Positions 18,364 to 26,849 of a DNA stretch of 64,000 nucleotides are shown here, piece by piece; within the stretch, counting starts at the first letter, position 1, and every line of letters begins with the position of its first letter. This DNA comes from Mangrovibacter phragmitis (GTDB lineage: Bacteria > Pseudomonadota > Gammaproteobacteria > Enterobacterales > Enterobacteriaceae), in assembly GCF_001655675.1 (NCBI RefSeq), contig NZ_LYRP01000005.1, positions 62,001 to 126,000 on the forward strand, in the 5' to 3' direction. The position numbers and the translations under genes were made by a program. The notes beneath the pieces are model-generated. The model did not search any database, was not told the origin of the DNA, and saw only the letters and a program-made list of their open reading frames with translations.

Positions 18364-18975
18364 TGCTGTGAGACAGACCCGTTGCCCCACATGCCTTACC
18401 CGGCTAACCGCTTCTGGTCTGTCGCCTGAACTTTTTGTTTCGGTTCAACGAAATTTTATATTTCCAGCATGAATTCAAGCCAGCGGTGAGTGTAAGCATA
18501 CTTATTTTAGTTCCATGCAATTTTTGAGACTTCCGGTGTTTCAGCCATCAGCCGATACTCTTCCTGTAGTCCCTCCAGTTTTTATGCTGGCAGGGGCTGT
18601 TAATGCAGGTGCATTAACAACGCCCCGGAAAACAGGCAGACGTGGCGGGGAATCTGCATATCGTTTAATGGCGTGTGTATAGGAATCCAGGACTGAACAG
18701 GGACATATACACAATCCTGTACGCACTCTGTGTCGAATTCTACTGGGTGGTTACGAACGGCGAGGGACTAAAAAACGGGAAAATATTTATAAAATCAGGG
18801 TGGTTATGGGTAAATACGGTCGTTTTGGGAAGTTGAAATGGTGATAATAGGAACTAAACCTGACTCATATAACATTGATATTATTAACTAATGTTATGTT
18901 TCAACTACCTACATGCCCCCAATGATGCCCCCATATGTTTTTCTGCCCTGAATGGCTGGGTATTTTTTGAATAAC
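18364..18975. other. Non-coding stretch at the left edge of the thrW island
   Basis: No credible gene in about 610 bases. It contains a loose hairpin GACAGACC/GGTCTGTC (18372-18423) after the lipoprotein gene, a compact cruciform at 18593-18626, and an AT-rich segment with ATGCCCCCA written twice (18912-18933), possibly part of an island junction. Confidence 0.5.
18593..18626. repeat. Cruciform-forming inverted repeat
   Basis: TGTTAATGC (18598-18606) and GCATTAACA (18611-18619) enclose AGGT; outer GGGGC/CGCCCC blocks extend the pairing imperfectly. No gene is near. Function unknown. Confidence 0.5.
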
Positions 18976-19380
18976 CTAATGTTTCATCCTGAATGCTTCA
19001 GCCATCATCCCGATCTTATGCATATGGTTATTGTTGCATGCCATTTTATGCGCTTCGGGTTTAAGGATGATAATCAGCAGATAGGCATCGGGATCCATCG
19101 CACCTTGGCAGTATACCAAATGGGCCTGATCGCTGGTTCGTTTGAACTGACGTAAAAACTTCGGAAAAGGGGCATCTGCATCGGCAAGATGAATGTGGGC
19201 CACCTGCTCTTCTTTTACCAAAGGATAGGTGCGATCATCATCGTAAGGCGCATCACGCCCAAAGGTATCTGGCAACACGCCATCCTTTTTATAGGACAGA
19301 AAATCCGCCGCCAAATCATCAAGCTCTTGTTGGCTTAATTGTTGACGGATCAGTGCTGACTTGAAAATCCTGATACTCAT
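18976..19380 (-). CDS. yafO: YafO family type II toxin (mRNA interferase)
   Basis: A 134-residue toxin that by homology binds the ribosome and cleaves mRNA during translation. It follows E. coli YafO along its whole length: KRDGVLPD-like segment KKDGVLPDTFGRDA, VAHIHLAD, HLVYCQGA, and the C-terminal NNNHMHKIGMMAEAFRM. Its start overlaps the antitoxin stop by four bases (ATGA), the usual coupling of this pair. In E. coli yafNO sits in the SOS-controlled dinB operon; here it lies about 13 kb away inside an island remnant. Confidence 0.93.
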   Translation of the reverse strand: MSIRIFKSALIRQQLSQQELDDLAADFLSYKKDGVLPDTFGRDAPYDDDRTYPLVKEEQVAHIHLADADAPFPKFLRQFKRTSDQAHLVYCQGAMDPDAYLLIIILKPEAHKMACNNNHMHKIGMMAEAFRMKH

Positions 19381-19670
19381 TCCGTGAACTCGGTCAGATC
19401 CTTATCTGAGGCGTTTTGCAACAGTCTCTGCCCACTATCCGCAATATCACTTAAACGCTCAGCCGTTGGCCTGAACCGCGCAGCGGTATGAACCCTGCCC
19501 TGCTTCTCTTCCAACAGATCGATCAGTTCTTCAAACACCCTGGCACTGACCATGTAGCCAGCGGGACGGTTGTTGGAGAGAACGGCAACCGGTTCATCAA
19601 TGAAATATTTAGCCGGGTTTTTTCTTAACTCGGTGATGTTGATAGATTTTTCTGCGAGGATGCGTTCCAT
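19377..19670 (-). CDS. yafN: YafN antitoxin
   Basis: A 97-residue Phd/YefM-fold antitoxin that neutralises YafO and represses its own promoter. The N-terminal DNA-binding part matches E. coli YafN closely (RILAEKS, NITELRKNPAKYFID, VAVLSNNRPAGY). The acidic C-terminus that binds the toxin is more divergent. GGTGAG lies upstream of ATG 19670. No LexA box is visible before it, so SOS control seems to have been lost compared with the dinB-linked copy. Confidence 0.93.
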   Translation of the reverse strand: MERILAEKSINITELRKNPAKYFIDEPVAVLSNNRPAGYMVSARVFEELIDLLEEKQGRVHTAARFRPTAERLSDIADSGQRLLQNASDKDLTEFTE

Positions 19671-19877
19671 AGCTCACCTGAAAGCATGTTTTATTATATA
19701 CATTATAATGCACATGAAAGCGTACATCTAGTTTTGTGTTTATTAAATGTGCGGAGGCGATTAAAGTCTACTAAAGAACAGAAGATAAACTGCGACGTTT
19801 TGAAACGCGAAACGCTGTCAGAAACGAAGAAAGCTGTAGAACTATTATTGGTCTATCGTGCTAATCACCAAACGTGA

Positions 19878-20123
19878 TCAAGTTGGCATGTAAACCACTT
19901 TGGACGGCTCAAACGTGGCATTCTGGCAGATAGTGAAAACAAAGTGTTTCACTCATACCGCCCTGCCGTGTTCAGTAAACTAAACGCAGCCGGAATTGGC
20001 GAAGTGCGCCTGGCGTTGCTGGTTGGTCACTCTTCTGGAACTACGAAAAGTTTCACCATGTATTCTAAATCAGCGCCTGAGCGTATTGTGAAAGAGTTGC
20101 AGAGCTATGTTGAGCTAAAATGA
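19878..20123 (+). pseudogene. 3' end of a tyrosine-recombinase (phage integrase) gene
   Basis: In-frame translation gives the catalytic core end of a phage integrase: HSYR (His and Arg of the HxxR box), LLVGHSSGT (the conserved GH) and FTMYSK with the nucleophile Tyr. Upstream the frame is interrupted by TGA at 19875; the preceding 60 codons (19686-19877) may be more of the same gene but are too diverged to prove it. No start or N-terminal domain is left. It marks an old integration event unrelated to the second integrase tail at 23.9 kb. Confidence 0.8.
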
Positions 20124-20155
20124 AAAAAGGGGGGCTAATGCTCCTTTCTATTCTG

Positions 20156-20642
20156 TTAGGCTTGTTTCTTCTCGTTCCACGCATCAGAGTGAAGAATGTT
20201 ACCCTCTTTATAAAGATGGGTAATTTTTTCATAGCTCAAGGAAACATCTTCCATGTGCCCTGTACCTGTTACATTGCGGGTATCATGCATAACAGGGCTA
20301 TGGCTAACCACTTTCACATTTTCTAAATGTGATCGTGTAATAAATTTCCTCCTGTCTACTGTAATTAATCCGGTAGAAATTAAATTCAGCGGTTTTAAGT
20401 GTCTGCCCTGTGGCAACTGCTTTAAACAGGTACGGCGATGAACTGTCAATTTCTTTGGTGAAATTGAATGAGCAGTGTTGACGGGAACCAGTAACTTTAC
20501 CAGTGAGTGAGTCTGTGGGAATAACTATGCCGTGCTGCAAACTGAGTAGCTCTATGCTTCCATCACGCCCGTGAACATCACAAGATCCCATAATCTGGGA
20601 ACCGCCATCATCTTTTAAAATTAGGTGAACAGGTACAGCCAT
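20156..20642 (-). pseudogene. hcp: Hcp (type VI secretion tube protein), frameshifted
   Basis: The coding frame starts at ATG 20642 (GGAG upstream) with the MAVPVHLILKDDGG type of Hcp and runs to YYTITF, where one extra base in the run at 20325-20327 shifts it to an early stop. The second frame then continues perfectly (LENVKVVSHSPVMHD, YEKITHLYKEGNILHSDAWNE) to 20156. Without the extra base the product would be a normal Hcp of about 162 residues. Hcp forms the inner tube of the type VI apparatus and carries effectors. No other T6SS structural gene is in the window, so this is an orphan hcp island. A sequencing error is possible. Confidence 0.88.
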
Positions 20643-20660
20643 TTATTAAGCTCCTTGCAA

Positions 20661-20993
20661 TTAGTCGTATAACCATTTCCCGGCTTTAGCTGACTCGATC
20701 AGCATACCGATAGTGAAATCTGGAACGGGGATCGGGGGAAATTTCTTGAACGGATTCCATGAAAAAGGCTCGTCAGGGTAGTATGTTTCAATCTTAAATT
20801 GGCCTCTTTCCACCTGAAACTCTTTAAAAAATTCGTCCATCAAATCTTCAGCTTCACCAACATCTAACAGCATGTCAGTATCAAAATCAGTGTCCCTCGT
20901 TAACAACCTTTGCTTTTTCTCGTTGTTAAATAAATAAACACCATTATAGCGCCTTGCCAATTCAAAAATACGTTGCTCAATGTCATCTACCAT
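20661..20993 (-). CDS. DUF1493 family protein
   Basis: A 110-residue acidic protein of the DUF1493 family: acyl-carrier-like size, with LLTRDTDFDTDMLLDV and AEDLMDEFF in the centre and PDFTIGMLIESAKAGKWLYD at the end. The DTDM-like segment recalls the prosthetic-group loop of acyl carrier proteins but has no Ser in the right place. It overlaps the STM2901-family gene by seven bases and lies 18 bases before hcp, so the three genes probably form one transcript. The cellular role is unknown. Confidence 0.8.
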   Translation of the reverse strand: MVDDIEQRIFELARRYNGVYLFNNEKKQRLLTRDTDFDTDMLLDVGEAEDLMDEFFKEFQVERGQFKIETYYPDEPFSWNPFKKFPPIPVPDFTIGMLIESAKAGKWLYD

Positions 20994-21445
20994 AATTTAT
21001 CGTTGCCCCGTGCTATGCGGTTATAGTCACGTATAGCGCAGTAGGTGATCTGTGACACATCAGCCAATAAAATAACTTCACCGACAAGGGGAATAGTTCG
21101 CCCTACAAAGGTACTCACTTTCGCTACCATTCGCCGCTCAGCCGTCCAGGGCGTATAACCACCAACCCACGTTAGCAACTTTATCCCATAAGGAAATTTT
21201 GCGGTCTTGAAAAACTTCCGCATTGTTTTTGATACTCGCGAAGTACCTCCTTTTGCGCCTTTAGGTTTCGTTCGGGTTTTCTGGTTATTGACACCACTGT
21301 AAAGGGCGACAACAGCCACAACATCATCAATCCCAAAATGATCCGCTGTTGTTTCGCAGAAAATCATGAAAAACAATTCAGAGGCGGTAAGATTTGATTT
21401 TCCCGCATAGAAGTACGTTCCGTTTAGCTCTTCTACTGTATCCAT
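20987..21445 (-). CDS. STM2901-family protein
   Basis: A 152-residue protein that I recognise as the STM2901 family, often encoded just before a DUF1493 gene in Salmonella and relatives. Landmarks are ELNGTYFYAGK at the start, FGIDDVVAVVALYSG, WVGGYTPWTA and the C-terminal DYNRIARGNDKLW. A hydrophobic stretch around residues 110-135 may be a membrane segment. First gene of the group with DUF1493 and hcp. Function unknown; immunity or membrane-anchoring roles next to T6SS genes are only guesses. Confidence 0.7.
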   Translation of the reverse strand: MDTVEELNGTYFYAGKSNLTASELFFMIFCETTADHFGIDDVVAVVALYSGVNNQKTRTKPKGAKGGTSRVSKTMRKFFKTAKFPYGIKLLTWVGGYTPWTAERRMVAKVSTFVGRTIPLVGEVILLADVSQITYCAIRDYNRIARGNDKLW

Positions 21446-21567
21446 CAGTAACCCTATAATCCCTAATGATTTTCTCGCTTATCGTACACCTACGCAACCG
21501 GATAGAGGAAAAATTTCTTCCGGGAAAAGTCTGATTCTGTGAAACAAAATGAAGGTGATAAACCAGA

Positions 21568-21708
21568 TCAGAACATCGTATTAGCAGCCCTGGCTAATTT
21601 GATTTCTGCTTCTTCTTCCCGCATTTGAGCTAACCAGGATTTACCCTCTGGAGTTGCCAGAAATTTACGGGCATGGATCTTACGGTTGTTGCGCTTAGTC
21701 GCGTGTCC
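21568..21708 (-). pseudogene. Unidentified ORF remnant
   Basis: An open frame of 47 codons without a start, with a protein-like composition (HATKRNNRKIHARKF, ATPEGKSWLAQ, then an acidic helix) and a TGA stop at 21568. The frame stays open upstream to about 21750 without an ATG. It lies between the STM2901-family gene and the toxin and could be the end of a lost gene, such as an immunity or phage gene. No family recognised. Confidence 0.35.
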
Positions 21709-21786
21709 ACTAATGGTGGGGAGGATCAGGAGTGTCTCTGATAGCAAAGAGTGGACAGAATATTTTTTATCACTCTAATATTTTCT

Positions 21787-22968
21787 TCATACATAACCCT
21801 TATAATCATCGACACCGCCATGTTTGACATTCACAGTAACATTCCAGGCATTTTGAAACTGCATAGCTAAAGCAGTACATGAATTACATGTTGCTCTATC
21901 TGTAAATAGATTCACATTCCCCTCGGTTGTATAATGTGGAATACCTCTCCTTTGTAAATCTTTGCTAATCGTTTGGCTAAGGTCTTCAAAAACAGCCACT
22001 TCTGAATCAAAATCCCTTTCGTGGTGATCAACGAATGTTTGAAAGTGCTGATCATCATAATCCGTGGAGACAACCTGATGAGTTCCAAAACCTCGCTGCG
22101 CCGGAGCCCTTAACTTGTGACCGACTTCGTATTTCCCACTACGTCCTGCATAACTGCCTGAGTAATTCAAAGTCAGTGGTCTTCCAGATATAGAAAATCT
22201 GACAGTAATATCGTAGTAAAGCGTAGCATAATTACGGTTGCTATCTTCATAATCATCAAGTTTTGGCACGAGATGTGACTGATGGTATCCAGAAATGCCT
22301 TGTTGATAACTTACAGAGCTCACTGGTTCCAGGTTTAGATTGGTAGCATGGAAATAGATCAGTTTTTTGTCTAATCCATATTCAAAATAATTTGGTACAT
22401 TATCCCAGTTAAAGTCACCGTTGTTCAATCGCGTTTGTTCTTCTTCACTTAATGATGAATAATCATTGATGAGTGATGTTCTGATTTTTTCTACATCCCC
22501 TCGCGTACGCTTTCCATAATTAGGGTATCCTTGATGGCTATAACGTTCAAGTTGATGTACATAATATACTACTTTGTTTAAAAAACCTTCTACTGTGCCT
22601 TTCCTTTGCACTACACTATATCTTGATACAGCATTTCGAACCTGCTCTGGAATTAGTTCTAATGAGTTATTTTTAATTGCTCTTAACTGGGTATATTTAT
22701 CCGAATTACCATATGATTTTTCAACATCTATTGAATAATACGAATTGTTTTCAAAAGTTGGCTTAGAGCTATTCGCAACGTTTTCTTTATCATTATGTTT
22801 CTGGATAGAAAAATCGTTACCTGGTTCCTGAGTTTTTCTTTGTGCAACACTTTCCAGGCGATTATCTGCAATGCAAAAACCTTGTCTGTTTACCCCTTTC
22901 CGCTGAGAGATAGAATGAATAACCGCCCTGCATTTATTCTGTTTCAGCATCTTGATTTGTTCATACAT
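21787..22968 (-). CDS. Candidate polymorphic toxin with deaminase-like C-terminal domain
   Basis: A 393-residue protein. The first 50 residues (ADNRLESVAQRKTQE) resemble the leader of proteins that carry a DUF4157-type domain and ride on contractile injection systems. The middle (about 60-280) is Ser/Asn/Tyr-rich and unrecognised. The C-terminal 75 residues have the layout of toxin deaminases: DSE (321-323) in a helix start, a strand NVNLFTD, then CNSC (Cys361, Cys364) at a second helix and a final strand. These would supply the catalytic Glu and zinc ligands. AAGG precedes ATG 22968. Base use is AT-rich compared with its neighbours, a sign of transfer. No immunity gene is certain. Confidence 0.6.
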   Translation of the reverse strand: MYEQIKMLKQNKCRAVIHSISQRKGVNRQGFCIADNRLESVAQRKTQEPGNDFSIQKHNDKENVANSSKPTFENNSYYSIDVEKSYGNSDKYTQLRAIKNNSLELIPEQVRNAVSRYSVVQRKGTVEGFLNKVVYYVHQLERYSHQGYPNYGKRTRGDVEKIRTSLINDYSSLSEEEQTRLNNGDFNWDNVPNYFEYGLDKKLIYFHATNLNLEPVSSVSYQQGISGYHQSHLVPKLDDYEDSNRNYATLYYDITVRFSISGRPLTLNYSGSYAGRSGKYEVGHKLRAPAQRGFGTHQVVSTDYDDQHFQTFVDHHERDFDSEVAVFEDLSQTISKDLQRRGIPHYTTEGNVNLFTDRATCNSCTALAMQFQNAWNVTVNVKHGGVDDYKGYV

Positions 22969-23459
22969 ATCTCAAACCTTTTAGGTTGGTTCTATTCAAT
23001 GTTCTGCCTTTGAAAAATAAATAACCTTTGCAGTTGACTGATATTTTTCTGAAAGTTAAGTATTTTTATGGCCGGAATAAAACAGCTGTATTCCCTGTCA
23101 CACACTACCAAACGCTGTGAAAGCATTGTCAATATAATGTCGTCCGGGCAAACAAGATATCCCTTGATCTTTGGCTTCAACCCTGTGGTCGGGCCAGGCA
23201 CAAAGCCAGACTATTAAAAATGACCACAACCAGCCATAAATTAGCTTAGCATAAGGAGTGCCAGTTGCTAAATCGGTTAACAAAATACACAGACAGCTCA
23301 ATTCAAAAAAAGGTTAAGTCGATCTTTCTGTTAACCGGCCTGGAGATACCGGTAAGTGTCAAGGTAGTTGGCCCCCGGGTTAATTTAAGTAGCCTGTTTT
23401 TGCCGCGCCGGATTCAGTGTTACCGGGCCTTCCGTTTGCCTGTTTCTCGTTCTGCCTGA
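22969..23459. other. Gene-free, AT-rich stretch upstream of the toxin
   Basis: About 490 bases with no supported gene. The part next to 22968 must hold the toxin promoter. Short ORFs on both strands lack ribosome sites and protein-like features. Confidence 0.5.
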
Positions 23460-23645
23460 TCATTGTTCGGGATAGGCTTTCTGTGCCATCCGGTACAGGT
23501 CATCACGCTGTTTTAGCAGGGCATTATCTTCACCACGGTGACGCTGTCCCGGCGTCACATACCGTATCCCGCTGTGACTGTGCTCTTCGTTGTACCAGTG
23601 GGTAAATTTATCCACCCACTCACGCGCTTCACTCAGCGGAGGGAA
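23460..23645 (-). mobile_element. IS3-family transposase (OrfB) C-terminal fragment
   Basis: Minus-strand translation gives the end of an IS3-family DDE transposase: REWVDKFTHWYNEEHSHSGI then VTPGQRHRGED, ending at TGA 23460. Upstream the frame breaks at about 23650 and the DDE core, OrfA and terminal repeats are missing. It is a dead fragment inside the thrW island. Confidence 0.88.
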
Positions 23646-23733
23646 CAGCGACTACAGGGAAAGCAGCACCAGGCCAAATGGAACCAAATCATCTGCTGTC
23701 AGGAAGATGCGTTTTGACACGAATACAGCATGA

Positions 23734-23991
23734 AGGGTTGCATTAAAACGTACAGGGATTCAAGACCATGACCTGCGGCACATCTGGGCAAGCTGGCTGG
23801 TTCAGGCCGGAGTACCTATTTCGGTATTACAGGAAATGGGTGGATGGGAGTCAATTGAAATGGTTCGCCGGTATGCTCACCTGGCACCTAATCATCTGAC
23901 TGAACATGCGCGGCAAATTGACTCGATTTTTGAGATTTCTGTCCCAAATATGTCCCACATCGAAAATAAGGATGGTACTAATGATGAATAA
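23734..23991 (+). pseudogene. 3' end of a second phage integrase gene at thrW
   Basis: The plus-strand frame ending TAA 23991 encodes the end of a tyrosine recombinase: [17 protein letters not shown] (HxLRH box), [21 protein letters not shown] (the GGW variant of the GH box and nucleophile Tyr). A TGA at 23731 and the IS3 fragment cut it off upstream. It ends 15 bases before the tRNA-Thr 3' end, the classical arrangement of an island integrated in a tRNA gene. Confidence 0.88.
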
Positions 23992-24005
23992 CTAATTGAT
24001 TTTAA

Positions 24006-24081
24006 TGGTGCCGATAATAGGAGTCGAACCTACGACCTTCGCATTACGAATGCGCTGCTCTACCAACTGAGCTATATCGGC
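24006..24081 (-). tRNA. thrW: tRNA-Thr (anticodon CGT)
   Basis: A 76-base tRNA on the minus strand beginning GCCGATATAGC, with D-loop TTGGTAGAGC, anticodon CGT in the loop TTCGTAA, T-loop GGTTCGACTCC and encoded CCA. Position next to proA matches thrW, which is an integration site for CP4-6 in E. coli K-12. The island remnant lies on its 3' side. Confidence 0.95.
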
Positions 24082-24194
24082 ACTGCTGGATGTGGTTACG
24101 AGCGTAACTCACGGGCTGCAAGGTTAAAACTAACCGGGGGATGCGTCAATAACTCTGTGAATCAAACGGCTATTTTTGCATCACCCCGGTGAGA

Positions 24195-25448
24195 TCACGC
24201 ACGAATTGTATCGTCGCCGTAACCAATCCACTTATAGGTGGTCAGTGCTTCCAGGCCCATCGGGCCACGGGCATGCAGTTTCTGTGTGCTGACAGCCACT
24301 TCCGCTCCCAGGCCAAACTGCCCGCCGTCGGTAAAGCGTGTGGAGGCATTCACATAAACGGCTGAGGAATCCACTTCATTCACGAAACGGTCGGCATTGC
24401 GCAATGTGCGCGTCAGAATCGCGTCGGAATGCTGTGTGCCATGCGCACGGATATGGTCGATGGCATCGTCCAGGCCGCTTACCAGCTTCACGTTCAAATC
24501 CAGCGACAGGAATTCGTTGTCGTATTCTTCCGCTTTCACAGGTACAACAGTTGCCGGGCCGGACGACAATGCCACCAGCGCAGCCGCGTCGGCATGCAGC
24601 GTTACGCCACGCTGTGCCATGACGTTACTCAGTTCTGGCAGGAAACGGTCTGCAATTGCCGTGTGCACCAGCAGCGTTTCAACCGTATTGCAGGTGCTGG
24701 GGCGTTGTGTCTTGGCGTTGACAATCACGTTCAGGGCGGGAGCGATATCAGCAGATTCATCGACAAAAATATGGCAGACACCAATTCCGCCGGTGATCAC
24801 CGGAATAGTCGATTGCTCACGGCACAATTTATGTAAGCCAGCGCCGCCGCGTGGGATCAGCATGTCAATATACTGATCCATGCGCAGCATTTCATTGACC
24901 AGGGCACGATCCGGGCTCTCAATGGCCTGCACTGCGCCGGCAGGCAACCCACAGGCTTCAAGTGCAGACTGAATAACCCGCACGGTTGCGGCGTTGGTGC
25001 GCCAGGTTTCTTTCCCGCCACGCAGAATAACGGCATTACCGGTTTTCAGGCACAGGGACGCCACATCCACAGTCACGTTAGGGCGGGCTTCATAGATAAC
25101 GCCCACTACGCCCAGGGGAACACGGCGGCGCTCAATGCGCAGGCCGCTGTCCAGCATTCCGCCATCAATCATCTGCCCCACCGGGTCTGCCAGGCGGCAC
25201 ACCTGGCGAACATCACTGGCAATACCGCTTAACCGCGCAGGGTTGAGTTGCAGGCGGTCCAGCATGGCTTCGCTCAGGCCGTTTTCACGGGCTTCAGCAA
25301 GATCCTGTTCATTGGCAGCAAGAATGGTTGCGGCCTGGGCTTCCAGGTTGTCGGCAATCATTTCCAGCGCAGCATTTTTTTCCCGGGCAGATAACTGCGC
25401 CAGGCGGTAAGACGCGGCTTTGGCCGCTTTACCCATATCTTCCAGCAT
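24195..25448 (-). CDS. proA: Gamma-glutamyl phosphate reductase
   Basis: A 417-residue cytoplasmic enzyme that reduces gamma-glutamyl phosphate to glutamate semialdehyde with NADPH, second step of proline synthesis. It has the aldehyde-dehydrogenase fold, with catalytic Cys in [15 protein letters not shown] and the cofactor segment [22 protein letters not shown] and [13 protein letters not shown] are also typical. Length equals E. coli ProA. It follows proB after 10 bases in the same operon. Confidence 0.97.
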   Translation of the reverse strand: MLEDMGKAAKAASYRLAQLSAREKNAALEMIADNLEAQAATILAANEQDLAEARENGLSEAMLDRLQLNPARLSGIASDVRQVCRLADPVGQMIDGGMLDSGLRIERRRVPLGVVGVIYEARPNVTVDVASLCLKTGNAVILRGGKETWRTNAATVRVIQSALEACGLPAGAVQAIESPDRALVNEMLRMDQYIDMLIPRGGAGLHKLCREQSTIPVITGGIGVCHIFVDESADIAPALNVIVNAKTQRPSTCNTVETLLVHTAIADRFLPELSNVMAQRGVTLHADAAALVALSSGPATVVPVKAEEYDNEFLSLDLNVKLVSGLDDAIDHIRAHGTQHSDAILTRTLRNADRFVNEVDSSAVYVNASTRFTDGGQFGLGAEVAVSTQKLHARGPMGLEALTTYKWIGYGDDTIRA

Positions 25449-25458
25449 CCGGCGTTCC

Positions 25459-26562
25459 TTATTTGACTATCATATCGTCGCGGTGAACGGCGACAGGACC
25501 ATACTCATAACCAAGGATGGCGTCGATTTGTTGTGAGTGGTGACCAGCAATACGGCGCAGTGCATCACTGTTATAGCGGGTGACGCCGTGGGCCACATCG
25601 CGCCCGTCCAGGCTGCGAATGCGAATAACTTCGCCACGGGAGAAATTGCCGGTCACCTCTTTGATACCTTTAGGCAAAAGCGAGCTGCCACGGGCTTCCA
25701 GCGCGTTGAGCGCGCCATCATCAATGATCACTTCACCCGCCGGAGGCGCACCAAAAATCCAGCGTTTGCGGTTTTCCAGCGGCGTATCTAAAGGGTGGAA
25801 ACGAGTACCAACAGAGATACCTTCCATCACATCGCTGATAACCCCAGGTTTGCTGCCCGCGGCAATTACCACTTCAACACCTGCACGCCCGGCGACATCA
25901 GCCGCCTGCAGTTTGGTACTCATGCCACCGGTGCCAAGGCCAGACACGCTGTCTCCGGCAATAGCCCGTAATGTGTCATCAATGCCATGCACTTCTTTAA
26001 TCAGTTCGGCGGTGGGGTTATTGCGTGGATCTGCGGTAAACAGACCTTGCTGGTCGGTCAGGAGCAGTAATTTATCTGCGCCTGCAAGAATCGCGGCCAG
26101 TGCCGATAAATTGTCGTTATCGCCCACTTTTATTTCCGATGTGACAACAGCGTCGTTTTCGTTGATAACCGGCACAATGCGGTTATCCAGCAACGCACGC
26201 AGTGTGTCACGCGCATTCAGGAAACGCTCGCGGTCTTCCATGTCAGCTCGGGTCAACAGCATCTGCCCTACATGAATACCGTAAATGGAAAACAACTGTT
26301 CCCACAACTGAATCAGCCTGCTCTGGCCCACTGCCGCCAGCAATTGTTTGGACGCAATGGTTGCAGGCAATTCCGGATACCCGAGATGCTCACGCCCTGC
26401 CGCAATAGCGCCAGAGGTGACAATCACAATCCGGTGCCCGGCACTGTGTAACTGCGCGCACTGGCGCACTAATTCAACAATATGGGCCCGGTTCAGGCGG
26501 CGGGAGCCGCCAGTTAATACACTGGTTCCCAGTTTAACCACCAGTGTCTGGCTATTACTCAT
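25459..26562 (-). CDS. proB: Glutamate 5-kinase
   Basis: A 367-residue enzyme that phosphorylates glutamate, the first and proline-inhibited step of proline synthesis. It contains the amino-acid kinase domain ([45 protein letters not shown]) and a C-terminal PUA domain from about residue 275. ATG 26562 gives the E. coli length; the longer frame to 26652 adds residues without homology. First gene of proBA, divergent from phoE. Confidence 0.97.
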   Translation of the reverse strand: MSNSQTLVVKLGTSVLTGGSRRLNRAHIVELVRQCAQLHSAGHRIVIVTSGAIAAGREHLGYPELPATIASKQLLAAVGQSRLIQLWEQLFSIYGIHVGQMLLTRADMEDRERFLNARDTLRALLDNRIVPVINENDAVVTSEIKVGDNDNLSALAAILAGADKLLLLTDQQGLFTADPRNNPTAELIKEVHGIDDTLRAIAGDSVSGLGTGGMSTKLQAADVAGRAGVEVVIAAGSKPGVISDVMEGISVGTRFHPLDTPLENRKRWIFGAPPAGEVIIDDGALNALEARGSSLLPKGIKEVTGNFSRGEVIRIRSLDGRDVAHGVTRYNSDALRRIAGHHSQQIDAILGYEYGPVAVHRDDMIVK

Positions 26563-26745
26563 GGTGTTCTGCCGTTTCAACAAATAAAAAGAAAAACTGA
26601 TGACGTTGTAACAGGACTCGCGAGCCTTGCCAACAGGCAGCAGGGAAAACAACGGAAAAAGAGCAAAATGAGGAAAAATACCGGGTAATGTTTACATGTT
26701 AATGACAGTAAAAATAAATGACAAAATTTTAGAATTTTTCTGCAA

Positions 26746-26763
26746 ATGTCATAATTCTTTCAT
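26746..26763 (+). promoter_or_regulatory. Pho box (PhoB site) upstream of phoE
   Basis: ATGTCAT-AATT-CTTTCAT follows the 7-4-7 PhoB pattern (CTGTCAT, AT-rich spacer, CTGTCAT). Farther up, 26700-26722 read on the minus strand gives two more TGTCAT elements, recalling the inverted distal PhoB site of E. coli phoE. Confidence 0.75.
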
Positions 26764-26849
26764 CCCATAACGTTAAAAAACTCCCTGTTTTCTCCGGGCT
26801 CCTCTTGCCCGCGATTGTCGCGCGTTAAAAAACAAAACAGGAAAGACCA

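Noticed and set aside
18901..18940. Repeated ATGCCCCCA as an attachment site
   Set aside because: Too short and not found again beside thrW; no tRNA 3'-end copy could be identified on the left of the island.
22992..23459. Short ORFs on both strands upstream of the toxin
   Set aside because: No ribosome sites and protein composition unlike real genes; overlapping frames in AT-rich non-coding DNA.
24338..26587. Several long plus-strand ORFs opposite proA and proB
   Set aside because: They are antisense shadows of high-GC core genes without ribosome sites or family similarity.
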